This document shows positions 52,263-61,253 of a stretch of 64,000 bases of DNA, piece after piece. Both the position numbers and the translations under genes were made by a program. The DNA is from Janthinobacterium sp. FW305-129 (GTDB lineage: Bacteria > Pseudomonadota > Gammaproteobacteria > Burkholderiales > Burkholderiaceae_D). Position 1 is the stretch's first letter; every line of letters begins with the position of its first letter. A model generated the notes under the pieces. That model saw only the letters and a list, made by a program, of their open reading frames with translations. It did no database searches and had not been told where the DNA came from. The stretch spans positions 124,001-188,000 of the forward strand of contig NZ_JACYMM010000004.1 in NCBI RefSeq assembly GCF_020858115.1. Direction: 5' to 3'.

Positions 52263-52474
52263 CAGATGGGAAACGCGCCCGCGCCCGATACATTCAGGCA
52301 GGCGACCTTGTCGCTGGAAAAATACTTGATTTGTCCCAGGCCGATGGCGTAGCAGCCGTCGCTGAGCGGGGAAATCGGGCCGGTAAGTTTTTCACCGCTG
52401 ATCAAGGTCACCACCCAGGGCGTGGTGGCCGGTTTGCCTGCGTGGGCCAGTGCGTGTTGTACCAGGTCTGACAT
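52262..52474 (-). CDS. small conserved-looking protein
   Basis: A 70-residue protein with a helix (SDLVQHALAHAG) followed by strands in WVVTLISGEKLTGPISPLSDGCYAIG and KYFSSDKVACLNV. This alternation of short strands with a Gly turn looks like an Sm-like or small beta-barrel fold, but no family is recognised. GGAGG lies directly upstream of the ATG. It is coupled to the NTF2-like gene downstream. Confidence 0.7.
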   Translation of the reverse strand: MSDLVQHALAHAGKPATTPWVVTLISGEKLTGPISPLSDGCYAIGLGQIKYFSSDKVACLNVSGAGAFPI

Positions 52475-52560
52475 GGAGCCTCCGATGGAAATCAAAGCCT
52501 GATGATAGCAGTGGCGCGCAGCCTTGGGCGCTGCCGTGATGGCCGGCCGCCATTGTTAAT

Positions 52561-52588
52561 TTGCATAATGGCAATAAAGTGATATAGT
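52561..52588 (+). promoter_or_regulatory. sigma-70 promoter for the deacetylase gene
   Basis: TTGCAT at 52561 and TATAGT at 52583 are spaced by 16 bases. Transcription would start near 52595, about 105 bases ahead of the deacetylase ATG. It is the best promoter-like sequence in this A/T-richer gap. Confidence 0.55.
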
Positions 52589-52699
52589 TGACAAGCAATC
52601 CGGGCGAAGCAACCTGGTCAGCAATGTTTATTGATCCTTTTCTGCCGTGCCGCGTTGGTTCCGCCGGACGCCGCGCGCAGTCCTTTTGAAAGCCGTACC

Positions 52700-54037
52700 A
52701 TGTCCAGCCAGTATCACGACGCATCGCCCCGCTTTTCCATGCCTCCGCCGCCGGTCACCCAGACGCCGCTGGAATTCATGCCCACGCACGACCTGTCCTT
52801 CTGGGACAGCGACGTGTCGCCAGGCTGCACGGTGTCGCTCGATGCCGCCATGTCGTTCAAGGACGGTTATCCGTCCCTGCGCGTGGATTTGCCGGCAGGG
52901 TTGCCTGCCGGTACGGTCGTGCGCGTGGGCACCTCGGGCGCCGAGGGCAAAGGCCAGCCGCGCATTCCCTTCGGCTGGGACTTGCGGCGCTTTTCCTTTG
53001 CCTTGCGCTCGACCAATGCCGCCATCATGCAGATCGGCGGCATGATTTACCTGGGCGATAGCGAATGGAGTAATTACTGGTATGGCGCCCTGAATGCCTT
53101 GCATTACGGCGGCTCGGCCGGCGCGGACACGGTGATGTTCATCGACAACGAGTGGTGGGTGCCCAAGCTGGACGCGCCGCTCGATTGCGAAGGCGTGCCG
53201 ACGGCAGCGACCCTGTCGCGCGGCAAATTTACGGTGCAGCTGTCGGCGGCCACCACGCAGCCGGAAACGATCTGGCTGGGCATGTTTGCGGCATTGCCGA
53301 AGCGTAAAATGCCCACCGTGATCCTGTCCTTTGACGACGGCTTCGCTTCCTGGGATACGTATCTGATGGAGCGGCTGAAGTACTATGGCTTGCCCGCCTC
53401 GTTTGCCATCGTCACGTCCCTGCTGGATACGCCCGATTACATGTCGGCAGAACGCATGAAGCTGCGCTTCAACGACCCGTCGCGCCTGTTCGACTTCATC
53501 CTGCACCAGAGCGTGCACGACAATGTTGTGGTGCAGGGTTCCGCCAACTATGTGACGGCGCTGCAGGTGGGCCGCGACCAGATGCGCACGGCCGGCATCG
53601 GCGGCGATGGGCCATCGCACCATGCCTGGATCGAATCGCTGTGGACCGATACGGCCATCGATGCCATGCGCGCCGCCGGCTTCCTGTCGGCCCGCGCCGC
53701 CGGCTATACGGCGGAGAGCGGCTTTGACCAGGTATTTTTCACCGGCAAGGACAAGGCCGCTTTCATCCTGAACACGGCTGCCGTGAGCCTGACGAACGAT
53801 GTCACCTTTGCGCAAGTGCAAGCGGCCATCGAGGCGGCGGCGGCCGACGGGAGCTTTGTGTTTGTCAACGGCCACGATATCGTCAGGACGCCCGAGTCGA
53901 CGTATCAGACTTCGTATGCCGTTATCGATGAGTTGCTGGCCTGGCTGGCGGGGCAGGTGGCGGCCGGCGCGCTGCAAGTGGTGTCGCATAGCCGCTGGTT
54001 TGCCGATACGACGGGCAGGGTGACGGACCGGCGCTGA
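52700..54037 (+). CDS. polysaccharide deacetylase family protein
   Basis: A 445-residue protein. The N-terminal 200 residues are beta-rich (carbohydrate-binding-like) and contain IPFGWDLRRFSFALRS and FIDNEWWVPKLDAP. The NodB domain starts at about residue 210 with VILSFDDGFASWDTYLMERLKYYGLPASFAIV, which has the Asp-Asp motif 1. The usual HxxxH metal motif is not clear; the nearest candidate is FILHQSVHDN. FVNGHDIV near the end may be the last catalytic motif. No signal peptide is seen, which is unusual for a cell-surface sugar enzyme and suggests another substrate or export route. The ATG at 52700 follows a weak GAAAG site. Confidence 0.75.
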   Translation: MSSQYHDASPRFSMPPPPVTQTPLEFMPTHDLSFWDSDVSPGCTVSLDAAMSFKDGYPSLRVDLPAGLPAGTVVRVGTSGAEGKGQPRIPFGWDLRRFSFALRSTNAAIMQIGGMIYLGDSEWSNYWYGALNALHYGGSAGADTVMFIDNEWWVPKLDAPLDCEGVPTAATLSRGKFTVQLSAATTQPETIWLGMFAALPKRKMPTVILSFDDGFASWDTYLMERLKYYGLPASFAIVTSLLDTPDYMSAERMKLRFNDPSRLFDFILHQSVHDNVVVQGSANYVTALQVGRDQMRTAGIGGDGPSHHAWIESLWTDTAIDAMRAAGFLSARAAGYTAESGFDQVFFTGKDKAAFILNTAAVSLTNDVTFAQVQAAIEAAAADGSFVFVNGHDIVRTPESTYQTSYAVIDELLAWLAGQVAAGALQVVSHSRWFADTTGRVTDRR

Positions 54038-54067
54038 TCGCCCCGGGAGCAAGGCCTGCCCCGCGCC

Positions 54068-54580
54068 TTACGCGTCGGCCAGCAAGTTCTTGGGCAGGGC
54101 GACCGATACCAGCTTCCAGCGCCACAGGCCGTCGCGCGCCAGGGTCAGCTCGCCGATGTGGCTTTTGCTGTGGGCGCGCTGCACCACGACGCTGTTCCAC
54201 GAGGTGTAGCGCAGTTTATAGTCGGGCTTGGTATTGCGCTTGCGGCCGCTGATGTCGCTGACCTTGGCGATGGGCTTTTCGTAGCGGTCATTGAGCTTCA
54301 TCAAGGCGACGATGCCTTCGGGCATCAGCATGGTATCGAGCAAGGGGTCGATGACGTCGGGGCTGATGTCGTCGGCCACTTCCGGCGCCGAGAACAGGGT
54401 GTGCAGTTGCTGCCCCAGGCTGCCGCGCAGCTGGGCCAGGTCGATCTGCGCAGCCAGCGCCTGCGTATCCTCGTCCATGGTGGCCGCGCGGATCTTGTTC
54501 ATGGTGAAATACGGGCTGCCATAGAAGACGCCGGCCAGCGCGACCAGTACCGCTACAGCGAGAAGCATCATTCTTTTCAT
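54068..54580 (-). CDS. DUF2939 family protein, copy 1
   Basis: A 170-residue exported or membrane-anchored protein: MKRMMLLAVAVLVALAGVFYGSPYFTMNKIRAA is a signal anchor followed by the typical DUF2939 start (SPYFTMNKIR). DLAQLRGSLGQQL and the C-terminal YTSWNSVVVQR and GLWRWKLVSVALP complete the pattern. It is a paralogue of the next gene on the same strand. The function of the family is unknown. Confidence 0.85.
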   Translation of the reverse strand: MKRMMLLAVAVLVALAGVFYGSPYFTMNKIRAATMDEDTQALAAQIDLAQLRGSLGQQLHTLFSAPEVADDISPDVIDPLLDTMLMPEGIVALMKLNDRYEKPIAKVSDISGRKRNTKPDYKLRYTSWNSVVVQRAHSKSHIGELTLARDGLWRWKLVSVALPKNLLADA

Positions 54581-54695
54581 CTGCAATCTCTCGGATGCCT
54601 GGCGACCCGGTGCGCCTGAAGTGTTGGCATTCTACATAATATTTCCCAAAATCAACATAGCGGTTTAGGTAAGTGTTGTTTTAGATCAAGTTTCT

Positions 54696-55142
54696 TTAAA
54701 GTAATTCCGGCGGCAAGATAATGTCCGTCAGTTTCCAGTCCCAGATGCCATGCCGGCGCAGCAAAAACTGGCTGGCGGCGGGGCCGGCGCCGCTGCGCCG
54801 CAGCACCACTTCATTCCACGAACGGTACGCCATGCCGAAGTCGTGGCGCTTGCCGTCCGCTCCCTGCTTGCCGTGCAAGATCAATACCGTGATGCCGGGC
54901 GGCGAGACGATGGTGTCGAGCATTTCCTTGAAATCGTCTTCATTGGCCGTTTCGCCGCCCGCGCGCAGCTGGCGCGCCACGCTGGCGCGGATGGCGGGCA
55001 GGTCGGCCTGCTGCGCCAGCGTTTCCAGGCGCACGGATTTCGCCGCGATGCTGATGCGGTACATGGCGATGTAGGGGCTGACCCAGGTGAAGCCGATGGC
55101 GGCGACGCTAAAAATGATCGCGGTGGCGTACTTTCTTTTCAT
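54696..55142 (-). CDS. DUF2939 family protein, copy 2
   Basis: A 148-residue paralogue of the neighbour: signal anchor ATAIIFSVAAIGFTWVSPYIAMYRISIAAKS, then DLPAIRASVARQL, and a C-terminal AYRSWNEVVLRRSG and HGIWDWKLTDIILPPELL, which match the neighbour's YTSWNSVVVQR and GLWRWKLVSVALP. It precedes copy 1 in transcription by about 115 bases. The pair arose by tandem duplication and has diverged widely. Confidence 0.85.
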   Translation of the reverse strand: MKRKYATAIIFSVAAIGFTWVSPYIAMYRISIAAKSVRLETLAQQADLPAIRASVARQLRAGGETANEDDFKEMLDTIVSPPGITVLILHGKQGADGKRHDFGMAYRSWNEVVLRRSGAGPAASQFLLRRHGIWDWKLTDIILPPELL

Positions 55143-55254
55143 GGTCCGTGTTTTTGTATGAGCTGTGCCGCCGTGATTTTACCCGGCCAGGCACGGCGGA
55201 TGGTGTAGCATTCGTGCCGGCGCGGACCATCGCGCCGCAATATTGAGGACAACC

Positions 55255-56094
55255 ATGAATATCACTATCAATCAGGTGCTGCAGTCGTACATCGATCCGC
55301 TCACCGCCAGCGAGTACGCGGCGCTCGAGCGCAGCCTGCTGGCCGAAGGCTGCCGCGACGCGCTGGTGCTGTGGAACGACGTGCTGATCGACGGGCATAA
55401 CCGCTACGCCATCTGCCGCCAGCACGGCATCGAATTCAAGACCATCCAGAACACCAGTTTTAGTTCGCTCGACGACGTCATGCTGTGGATGATCGACAAT
55501 CACCTGGCGCGCCGCAGCGTGTCGGACTTCCAGCGCGGCGTGCTGGCCTTGCGCAAGAAGGAAATCGTCGCCGCGCGCAGCCCGGCGCCCGTCAGCGCCC
55601 AGGATGCGCCCGATGGCGAAAACGCGCCGAAACCGCCAATGAGCACGCGCGAGGAAGTGGCCAAGGCGGCCAGATTGAGCAGCAACCAGATCAGCCAGAT
55701 CGAGAAGATCCAGAAAGCGGCCTCGCCGGAACTGGTGGAAGCCGTCCGTTCGGGCACGATCTCCATCAATGCGGCGGCCACCGTGGCGTCGCTGCCGCCG
55801 GAAGAACAGGTGGCGGCCGTCGCCGGCGGCAAGAAGTTGTTACGCCAGGCGGCCAAGGAAATCCGCGAACAGCGCGCCGCCACGCGCACGCCGCGCGAGC
55901 CGAAAGCGCCTCACGTTTCGCAGGACACGCCGGAAACGGGCAACGAACCGTGGGCCGAGAATGCAGCCCAGGCGCCGTCCGAAGCGGAGCGCCTGCGCAG
56001 CGAGATCGCCAGTTTGAAGCAGAAAGTGGCGCAGCTGCAGGCGGAAAATGTGGAACTCAACCAGCGGATTGCCACCCTCATCGACGCATCCTGA
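55255..56094 (+). CDS. orphan ParB/Spo0J-like protein
   Basis: A 279-residue protein with a ParB-like N-terminal domain: INQVLQSYIDPLTASEYAALERSLLAEGCRDALVLWNDVLIDGHNRYAIC has the GHNRY motif of ParB/Srx-like nuclease and CTPase folds. A helix-turn-helix-like region follows (TREEVAKAARLSSNQISQIEKIQKAA), then a charged linker and a C-terminal coiled coil (EAERLRSEIASLKQKVAQLQAENVELNQRI). No ParA or parS site is nearby, so it is probably not the chromosomal segregation protein; a transcriptional role is more likely. GAGGAC precedes the ATG. The acylase gene follows after 14 bases. Confidence 0.8.
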   Translation: MNITINQVLQSYIDPLTASEYAALERSLLAEGCRDALVLWNDVLIDGHNRYAICRQHGIEFKTIQNTSFSSLDDVMLWMIDNHLARRSVSDFQRGVLALRKKEIVAARSPAPVSAQDAPDGENAPKPPMSTREEVAKAARLSSNQISQIEKIQKAASPELVEAVRSGTISINAAATVASLPPEEQVAAVAGGKKLLRQAAKEIREQRAATRTPREPKAPHVSQDTPETGNEPWAENAAQAPSEAERLRSEIASLKQKVAQLQAENVELNQRIATLIDAS

Positions 56095-56108
56095 TATTGG
56101 AGTAGTGC

Positions 56109-58322
56109 ATGCCAGTTCGCCGTGCCCTGTTCGCCGCCATCGCCTGCGGCATCGTTGCCAGTGCTCCCGCGCTGGCGGCGCCCGCCGTTGCCGCCACGGA
56201 CATGGCCCGCTGGCGGGCGCAGGCCGCCAACGTCAGCATCGCGCGCGACACCTGGGGCGTGCCCCACGTGACGGGCAAGACGGATGCCGATGCCGTCTTC
56301 GGCCTGATGTATGCGCAAGCCGAGGACGATTTCCCCCGCGTGGAATTGAACTATATCAATGCCATGGGGCGGCTGGCGGAGGTGGAGGGCGAGCGGGAAC
56401 TGTACCGCGACCTGCGCATGAAGCTCTTCATCGATCCGCTTGAGCTACAGGCGCAGTACCGCGCCAGCCCGCCGTGGCTGCGCAAATTGATGGATGCGTT
56501 TGCCGACGGCCTGAATTTTTACCTGGCCACGCATCCGCACGTCAAACCGCGGCTGATCGCGCGTTTCGAACCGTGGATGGCCCTCAGTTTCAGCGAGGGC
56601 AGCATCGGCGGCGATATCGAATCCGTCAACCTGGCGCAGCTTGAAGCGTTTTATGGCCAGCAAACCGCGCCTGTGGCGCTGGCCAGCGTGGAAACCGGGT
56701 TGGCGTCAGGTCTGGAGCCGGAGCCCAGCGGCTCGAACGGCTTCGCCATCGCGCCCGCCATCACGAAAAATGGCCATGCGCTGCTGATGATCAACCCGCA
56801 CACCTCGTTCTACTTCCGTCCCGAAGTGCAGGTCACCAGCGGCGAAGGCCTGAACGCCTACGGCGCCGTCACCTGGGGCCAGTTCTTCGTCTACCAGGGC
56901 TTCAATGAACGCCTGGGCTGGATGCATACCTCGGGCGGCGGCGACGTGATCGACGAATACCTGGAAAGCATCGTCGACCGGGACGGTGCCTGGTTCTACC
57001 GCTATGACGGCGGGCTGCGCCCCTTGAAAGCCATGCCGCTTACCGTGCCGTACAAGCTGGCGAACGGCGCCATGGGTTCGAAAACCATCACCGTCTATTA
57101 CAGCCACCACGGCCCCATCGTGCGCGCGCAGGATGGTAAATGGGTGGCAGTACGGCTGATGAATGAACCCTTGAAGGCGCTCATGCAGTCGTACACGCGC
57201 ACCAAGGCGCGCGATTATGCGGCGTTTTACAAGACCATGGAATTGCGCACGAATTCGTCGAACAACACCGTGTATGCGGACGCGGACGGCAATATCGCCT
57301 ATTTTCACGGCAATTTCATCCCCGTGCGCGACCCGCGCTTCAACTGGAAGCAGCCCGTCGACGGCAGCGACCCGGCCACGGAATGGAAAGGGCTGCACAC
57401 GGTGGCGCAAACCATCACCCTGTTCAATCCGAAGAATGGCTGGATCCAGAACACGAACAACTGGCCGTATTCGGCGGCCGGGGTCCACAGCCCGCGCCAG
57501 CAGGACTATCCCGCCTACATGTCGGTCTACGGCGAAAACGCGCGCGGCCTGCATGCCGTCAAGGTTTTTCAGAATAAAACAGGGTTCACGCTCGACAGCC
57601 TGATCGCCGCCTCCTACGACAGCGAACTGACGGCGTTCGAAGCGCTGCTGCCGCCGCTGTTCGCCGCCTACGATGCGCTGCCGGCGGGCGGCGCGCAAAG
57701 GCTGGCGCTGGCCGACAAGATCGCCTTGCTGCGGGCCTGGGACTGGCGCTATTCGCTGACGTCCACCGCCACCTCCCTGGCCGTGTTCTGGGGCCAGGAA
57801 CTGGCCGAACTGGCGGGCAAGCAGGCGAGGGAGCAGGGCGTGCCCGTGGTCGACTTCATGGCGACGGACAAGGTGCATGGCGAACAGCGCCTGGCGGCGC
57901 TGGCGACGGCGGCCGATAAACTGCAGCGCGATTTCGGCAACTGGCAAACGCCGTGGGGCGAGATCAACCGCTTCCAGCGCCTGACGGGCGACATCGTGCA
58001 GCCGTTTGACGATGCGCAGCCCAGCTTGCCCGTGCCTTACGCGTCGGGCAACTGGGGCGCGCTGGCCGCGTATGGCCAGAGCAGCAAGAGCCGCACGAAG
58101 CGCATCTACGGCGAACGTGGCAACAGCTTCGTGGCAGTCGTGGAATTCGGTCCGCGCGTCAGGGCGAAAAGCATCCTCGCGGGCGGCCAGAGCGGCGACC
58201 CGAAGTCGCCCCACTTCCAGGACCAGGCGGCCATGTATGCGAGGGGCGAGTTCAAGGAGGTGCTGTTCTATCCGGAACAGGTGGAACGGCACCTGGAGCG
58301 CAGGTATCGGCCGGGGGAGTGA
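56109..58322 (+). CDS. penicillin-acylase-family (S45) N-terminal-nucleophile hydrolase
   Basis: A 737-residue periplasmic precursor. The signal peptide covers about residues 1-23 (ALFAAIACGIVASAPALAAPA). The alpha chain region starts with VSIARDTWGVPHVTGKTDADAVFGLMYAQAEDD, typical of the family. The linker ends in EPEPSGSNGFAIAP, where Ser209 should become the N-terminal nucleophile after self-cleavage, and beta-chain motifs NPHTSFYFRPE and TSGGGDVIDEYLES follow. Relatives cleave penicillins, aculeacin or acyl-homoserine lactones; the sequence does not fix which. It could act in quorum quenching. It is coupled by close spacing to the ParB-like gene. Confidence 0.9.
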   Translation: MPVRRALFAAIACGIVASAPALAAPAVAATDMARWRAQAANVSIARDTWGVPHVTGKTDADAVFGLMYAQAEDDFPRVELNYINAMGRLAEVEGERELYRDLRMKLFIDPLELQAQYRASPPWLRKLMDAFADGLNFYLATHPHVKPRLIARFEPWMALSFSEGSIGGDIESVNLAQLEAFYGQQTAPVALASVETGLASGLEPEPSGSNGFAIAPAITKNGHALLMINPHTSFYFRPEVQVTSGEGLNAYGAVTWGQFFVYQGFNERLGWMHTSGGGDVIDEYLESIVDRDGAWFYRYDGGLRPLKAMPLTVPYKLANGAMGSKTITVYYSHHGPIVRAQDGKWVAVRLMNEPLKALMQSYTRTKARDYAAFYKTMELRTNSSNNTVYADADGNIAYFHGNFIPVRDPRFNWKQPVDGSDPATEWKGLHTVAQTITLFNPKNGWIQNTNNWPYSAAGVHSPRQQDYPAYMSVYGENARGLHAVKVFQNKTGFTLDSLIAASYDSELTAFEALLPPLFAAYDALPAGGAQRLALADKIALLRAWDWRYSLTSTATSLAVFWGQELAELAGKQAREQGVPVVDFMATDKVHGEQRLAALATAADKLQRDFGNWQTPWGEINRFQRLTGDIVQPFDDAQPSLPVPYASGNWGALAAYGQSSKSRTKRIYGERGNSFVAVVEFGPRVRAKSILAGGQSGDPKSPHFQDQAAMYARGEFKEVLFYPEQVERHLERRYRPGE

Positions 58323-58343
58323 GGAAACCCCACAGCAAAAGCC

Positions 58344-58370
58344 GGGGTCGTACCCTCAGGGTACGACCCC
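58344..58370. repeat. REP-like palindromic element
   Basis: GGGGTCGTACCC, spacer TCA, GGGTACGACCCC: a perfect 12-base stem between the convergent acylase and lyase genes. Its form (GGGGTC...GACCCC) resembles a short interspersed palindrome of this bacterial family, which may also stop transcription from both sides. Only one copy is in this window. Confidence 0.6.
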
Positions 58371-58401
58371 AGTAGTTCTGGTCTTGGGTTGATTTGAAAT
58401 A

Positions 58402-59583
58402 TCAGATTGCGTCGAGCGCCGTGCGCAAGTCATGGCGCAAATCCTCGATATCCTCGATCCCCACCGACAGGCGGATCAAGCCATCGCCGATCCCCAGTGT
58501 TGCCCGCTGTTCGGCAGGGATGCTGGCATGCGTCATCAGGGCAGGGTGTTCGATCAGGCTTTCCACGCCGCCCAGGCTTTCTGCCAGGGCGAATACTTCG
58601 CAGCGCTCCAGGAAGCGGCGCGCACCCGCCAGGTCCGTGTCGAGGTCGATGGAAATGATGCCGCCGAAACCATCCATCTGGCGCTGCGCCAGCGCGTGCT
58701 GCGGGTGCGACGCCAGGCCCGGATAAAACACCTGTTTGACTTCCTTTTGCTGTTCCAGCCACTGCGCCAGCGACAGGGCGCTTGCGCAATGGCGCTGCAT
58801 GCGGATGGCCAGCGTTTTCACGCCGCGCAAGGCTAAAAAGCTGTCGAATGGCCCTGCGATCGCCCCCACCGAGTTTTGCAAAAAGCCCAGCTGCTCGCGC
58901 CATTCCGCCTGGCGTTCTTCCGCGCCCACGATGGCGATGCCGCCGATGATGTCCGAGTGGCCGTTCAAATACTTGGTGGTCGAGTGCACGACGATGTCGA
59001 AACCATGTTCCAGGGGGCGCTGCACCAGCGGGCTGGCGAAGGTGTTGTCGGCCACGGCGATGATGCCCCGTTCGCGGCAGATGTCGGCAATCGCGCGCAA
59101 ATCGGCCAGTTTCAGCATCGGGTTGGTCGGCGTTTCGACCCATACCATTTTCGTCTCGGGGCGCAGCGCGGCCAGCAGGTTTTCCGGATTCGTCAGGTCG
59201 ACATACGTGAAGTCATGGCCGGCCGAGCGGCGGCGCACTCTTTCAAACAGTCGATATGTGCCGCCGTACATGTCGTCGCCGGCGACGATATGGCTGCCCG
59301 CGTCCAGCAATTCCAGCACGGACGAGATGGCGGCCAGGCCCGAGGCGAACGCGAACGCGGCGCTGCCGCCTTCCAGGTCGGCCACGCAGCGCTCGAGCGC
59401 CCAGCGCGTGGGATTTTGCGAGCGGCCGTAATCGAGGCCTTTGTGCACGCCGGGGCTGTCCTGCACGAAGGTCGAGGTGGCGTAAATGGGCGGCATGATG
59501 GCGCCCGTCGACGGGTCGGGCGACTGGCCGGCGTGGATGACGCGGGTGGCCAGATGGCTCTTGCGGGTGGTTTCTTTACTCAA
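58402..59583 (-). CDS. cystathionine gamma-lyase/synthase-type PLP enzyme
   Basis: A 393-residue Cys/Met-metabolism PLP enzyme. The PLP lysine is Lys204 in HSTTKYLNGHSD. YGRSQNPTR, ASGLAAI and VWVETPTNPMLKL are family motifs. It starts with TTG inside the stop region of the cystathionine beta-synthase gene (TTGA overlap); there is no ATG near. Paired with the synthase it most likely works as cystathionine gamma-lyase in reverse transsulfuration, making cysteine from homocysteine. Gamma-synthase or beta-lyase activity is the alternative. Confidence 0.9.
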   Translation of the reverse strand: MSKETTRKSHLATRVIHAGQSPDPSTGAIMPPIYATSTFVQDSPGVHKGLDYGRSQNPTRWALERCVADLEGGSAAFAFASGLAAISSVLELLDAGSHIVAGDDMYGGTYRLFERVRRRSAGHDFTYVDLTNPENLLAALRPETKMVWVETPTNPMLKLADLRAIADICRERGIIAVADNTFASPLVQRPLEHGFDIVVHSTTKYLNGHSDIIGGIAIVGAEERQAEWREQLGFLQNSVGAIAGPFDSFLALRGVKTLAIRMQRHCASALSLAQWLEQQKEVKQVFYPGLASHPQHALAQRQMDGFGGIISIDLDTDLAGARRFLERCEVFALAESLGGVESLIEHPALMTHASIPAEQRATLGIGDGLIRLSVGIEDIEDLRHDLRTALDAI

Positions 59584-60971
59584 GATAAAGTCCTGCGTAG
59601 GTGGTTGAGAAGGTCGAAGCGGGTGATCAGGCCATAGAAGCCGGTATCGTCGGCGACGACGGCCGTCAAGCCCCGGTCCAGCGTGGCGCGCAGGGCGGGC
59701 AAGCCGCTGGACGGCGCCAGCGTTTCGATCTGCGTCGTCATGGTGGCGCCCACCAGGCCCGTGAAATGGGCGGCGTCGCTCGACACATGCAGCAGCAGGT
59801 CCGATTCGTCGATAATGCCGACCAGCTGGCCGTTATCGATGACGGGCAGCTGGGCCAGGTCGCTGGCGCGCATGCGGTTGAACGCCGTGAGCAGGGTGTC
59901 GCCGGGCGCCACGCTGACGACGTCGCCTTCGTCGTAGCGGCGCCCGATCAGGTCGCGCAAGTCGCCCGAGAGTGCCCGCTGCAACAGACCCTGGTCGCGC
60001 ATCCAGCCATCGTTGTAGACTTTAGATAAATAGCGCGTCCCCGTGTCGCAGACGAACGTGACGACGCGCTTCGGGCTAGTCTGTTCGCGGCAGTATTTGA
60101 GGGCGGCGGCCAGCAGGGTGCCGGTGGACGAACCGCCGAGGATGCCTTCGGCGCGCAAGAGGGCGCGCGCGGAATCGAAACTTTCCTGGTCGCTGATCGT
60201 GTAGGCCTTCGTGACGCTGTCCATGTCGGCAATCGACGGAATAAAATCTTCGCCGATGCCTTCCACGGCCCACGAGCCGCTCGTGTCGCTGACCTTGCCC
60301 GTGTCGATGTATTCGGTGAGGATGGAGCCTTGCGGGTCGGCCAGCACGAATTCCAGCTTCGGCTGCGCCTTGCGGAAGTAGCGCGTCAGGCCCGTCAGGG
60401 TGCCGGACGAACCGACGCCGACGACGATGGCGTCGACGTCATGCCCGCTTTGCTCCCAGATTTCGGGCGCCGTCGTCGTTTCGTGGGCCAGCGGGTTGGC
60501 GGGATTGTTGAACTGGTCGGCAAAGAAGGCGCCCGGCAGTTCGCGCGCCAGGCGCGCCGCGTAATCCTGGTAGTACTCGGGGTGGCCCTTGCCCACGTCC
60601 GAGCGCGTGGTGTGCACTTCGGCGCCCAGCGCCTTCAGATGCAGCACTTTTTCCGTCGACATCTTGTCGGGCACGACGAGAATCACGCGGTAGCCCTTGA
60701 TGCGGCCCACCAGGGCCAGGCCGATGCCGGTATTGCCGGCCGTGGCCTCGACGATGGTGCCGCCCGGCTGCAGGCTGCCGTCGGCTTCTGCCGCCTCGAT
60801 GATGGACAGGCCGATGCGGTCCTTGATGGAACCGCCGGGATTTTGCGATTCCAGTTTCAGGAACAGCTGGCACAGGCCCGTGTCGAGCCTGGTGACTTCG
60901 ACCAGCGGGGTGTTGCCGATCAGCTTGTATAGCGCTGGCGGCTGGGAGGGGGATGGCATTCGATCATTCAT
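59580..60971 (-). CDS. cystathionine beta-synthase with C-terminal CBS domains
   Basis: A 463-residue PLP enzyme that joins serine and homocysteine to cystathionine. The PLP lysine is Lys50 in NPGGSIKDRIG; ATAGNTGIG and GVGSSGTLTG bind the cofactor phosphate. Residues from about 330 form a pair of CBS domains (SVAPGDTLLTAFNRM and VIDNGQLVGIID), which may bind an adenosyl ligand for control. The heme-binding N-terminus of animal enzymes is missing. CAGGAG precedes the ATG. The gene overlaps the gamma-lyase-type gene by four bases, making a two-gene reverse transsulfuration operon. Confidence 0.92.
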   Translation of the reverse strand: MNDRMPSPSQPPALYKLIGNTPLVEVTRLDTGLCQLFLKLESQNPGGSIKDRIGLSIIEAAEADGSLQPGGTIVEATAGNTGIGLALVGRIKGYRVILVVPDKMSTEKVLHLKALGAEVHTTRSDVGKGHPEYYQDYAARLARELPGAFFADQFNNPANPLAHETTTAPEIWEQSGHDVDAIVVGVGSSGTLTGLTRYFRKAQPKLEFVLADPQGSILTEYIDTGKVSDTSGSWAVEGIGEDFIPSIADMDSVTKAYTISDQESFDSARALLRAEGILGGSSTGTLLAAALKYCREQTSPKRVVTFVCDTGTRYLSKVYNDGWMRDQGLLQRALSGDLRDLIGRRYDEGDVVSVAPGDTLLTAFNRMRASDLAQLPVIDNGQLVGIIDESDLLLHVSSDAAHFTGLVGATMTTQIETLAPSSGLPALRATLDRGLTAVVADDTGFYGLITRFDLLNHLRRTLS

Positions 60972-61253
60972 GGTGGCTCCTGTCAGAGAAACAGCCGCTC
61001 AGGATCGTGTCCCGAGCCGCCTTCCGTGCCGCGCAGTGTAGGCGGGGGGACGAGTGCGGCGAACGAATGTTTTAATGCTTGCATATACGGCATTTGCATA
61101 TGGGGAGAGGCTTGCATCGTCCCAGTATGCGCCGTTTTTTTGCGTCATGCCGCGCTGTCGGCGCATGTATTAAGCTGCCGCAATGCCGGCAAGGCGATTT
61201 ATAATCACGCCTCGAAAATAGTATTGAAAATCAACCAGACAGGGCAGGCGGCA

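Noticed and set aside
51777..52352. 191-codon plus-strand frame
   Set aside because: It covers the NTF2-like gene and its partner on the other strand, whose motifs and start/stop overlap are convincing.
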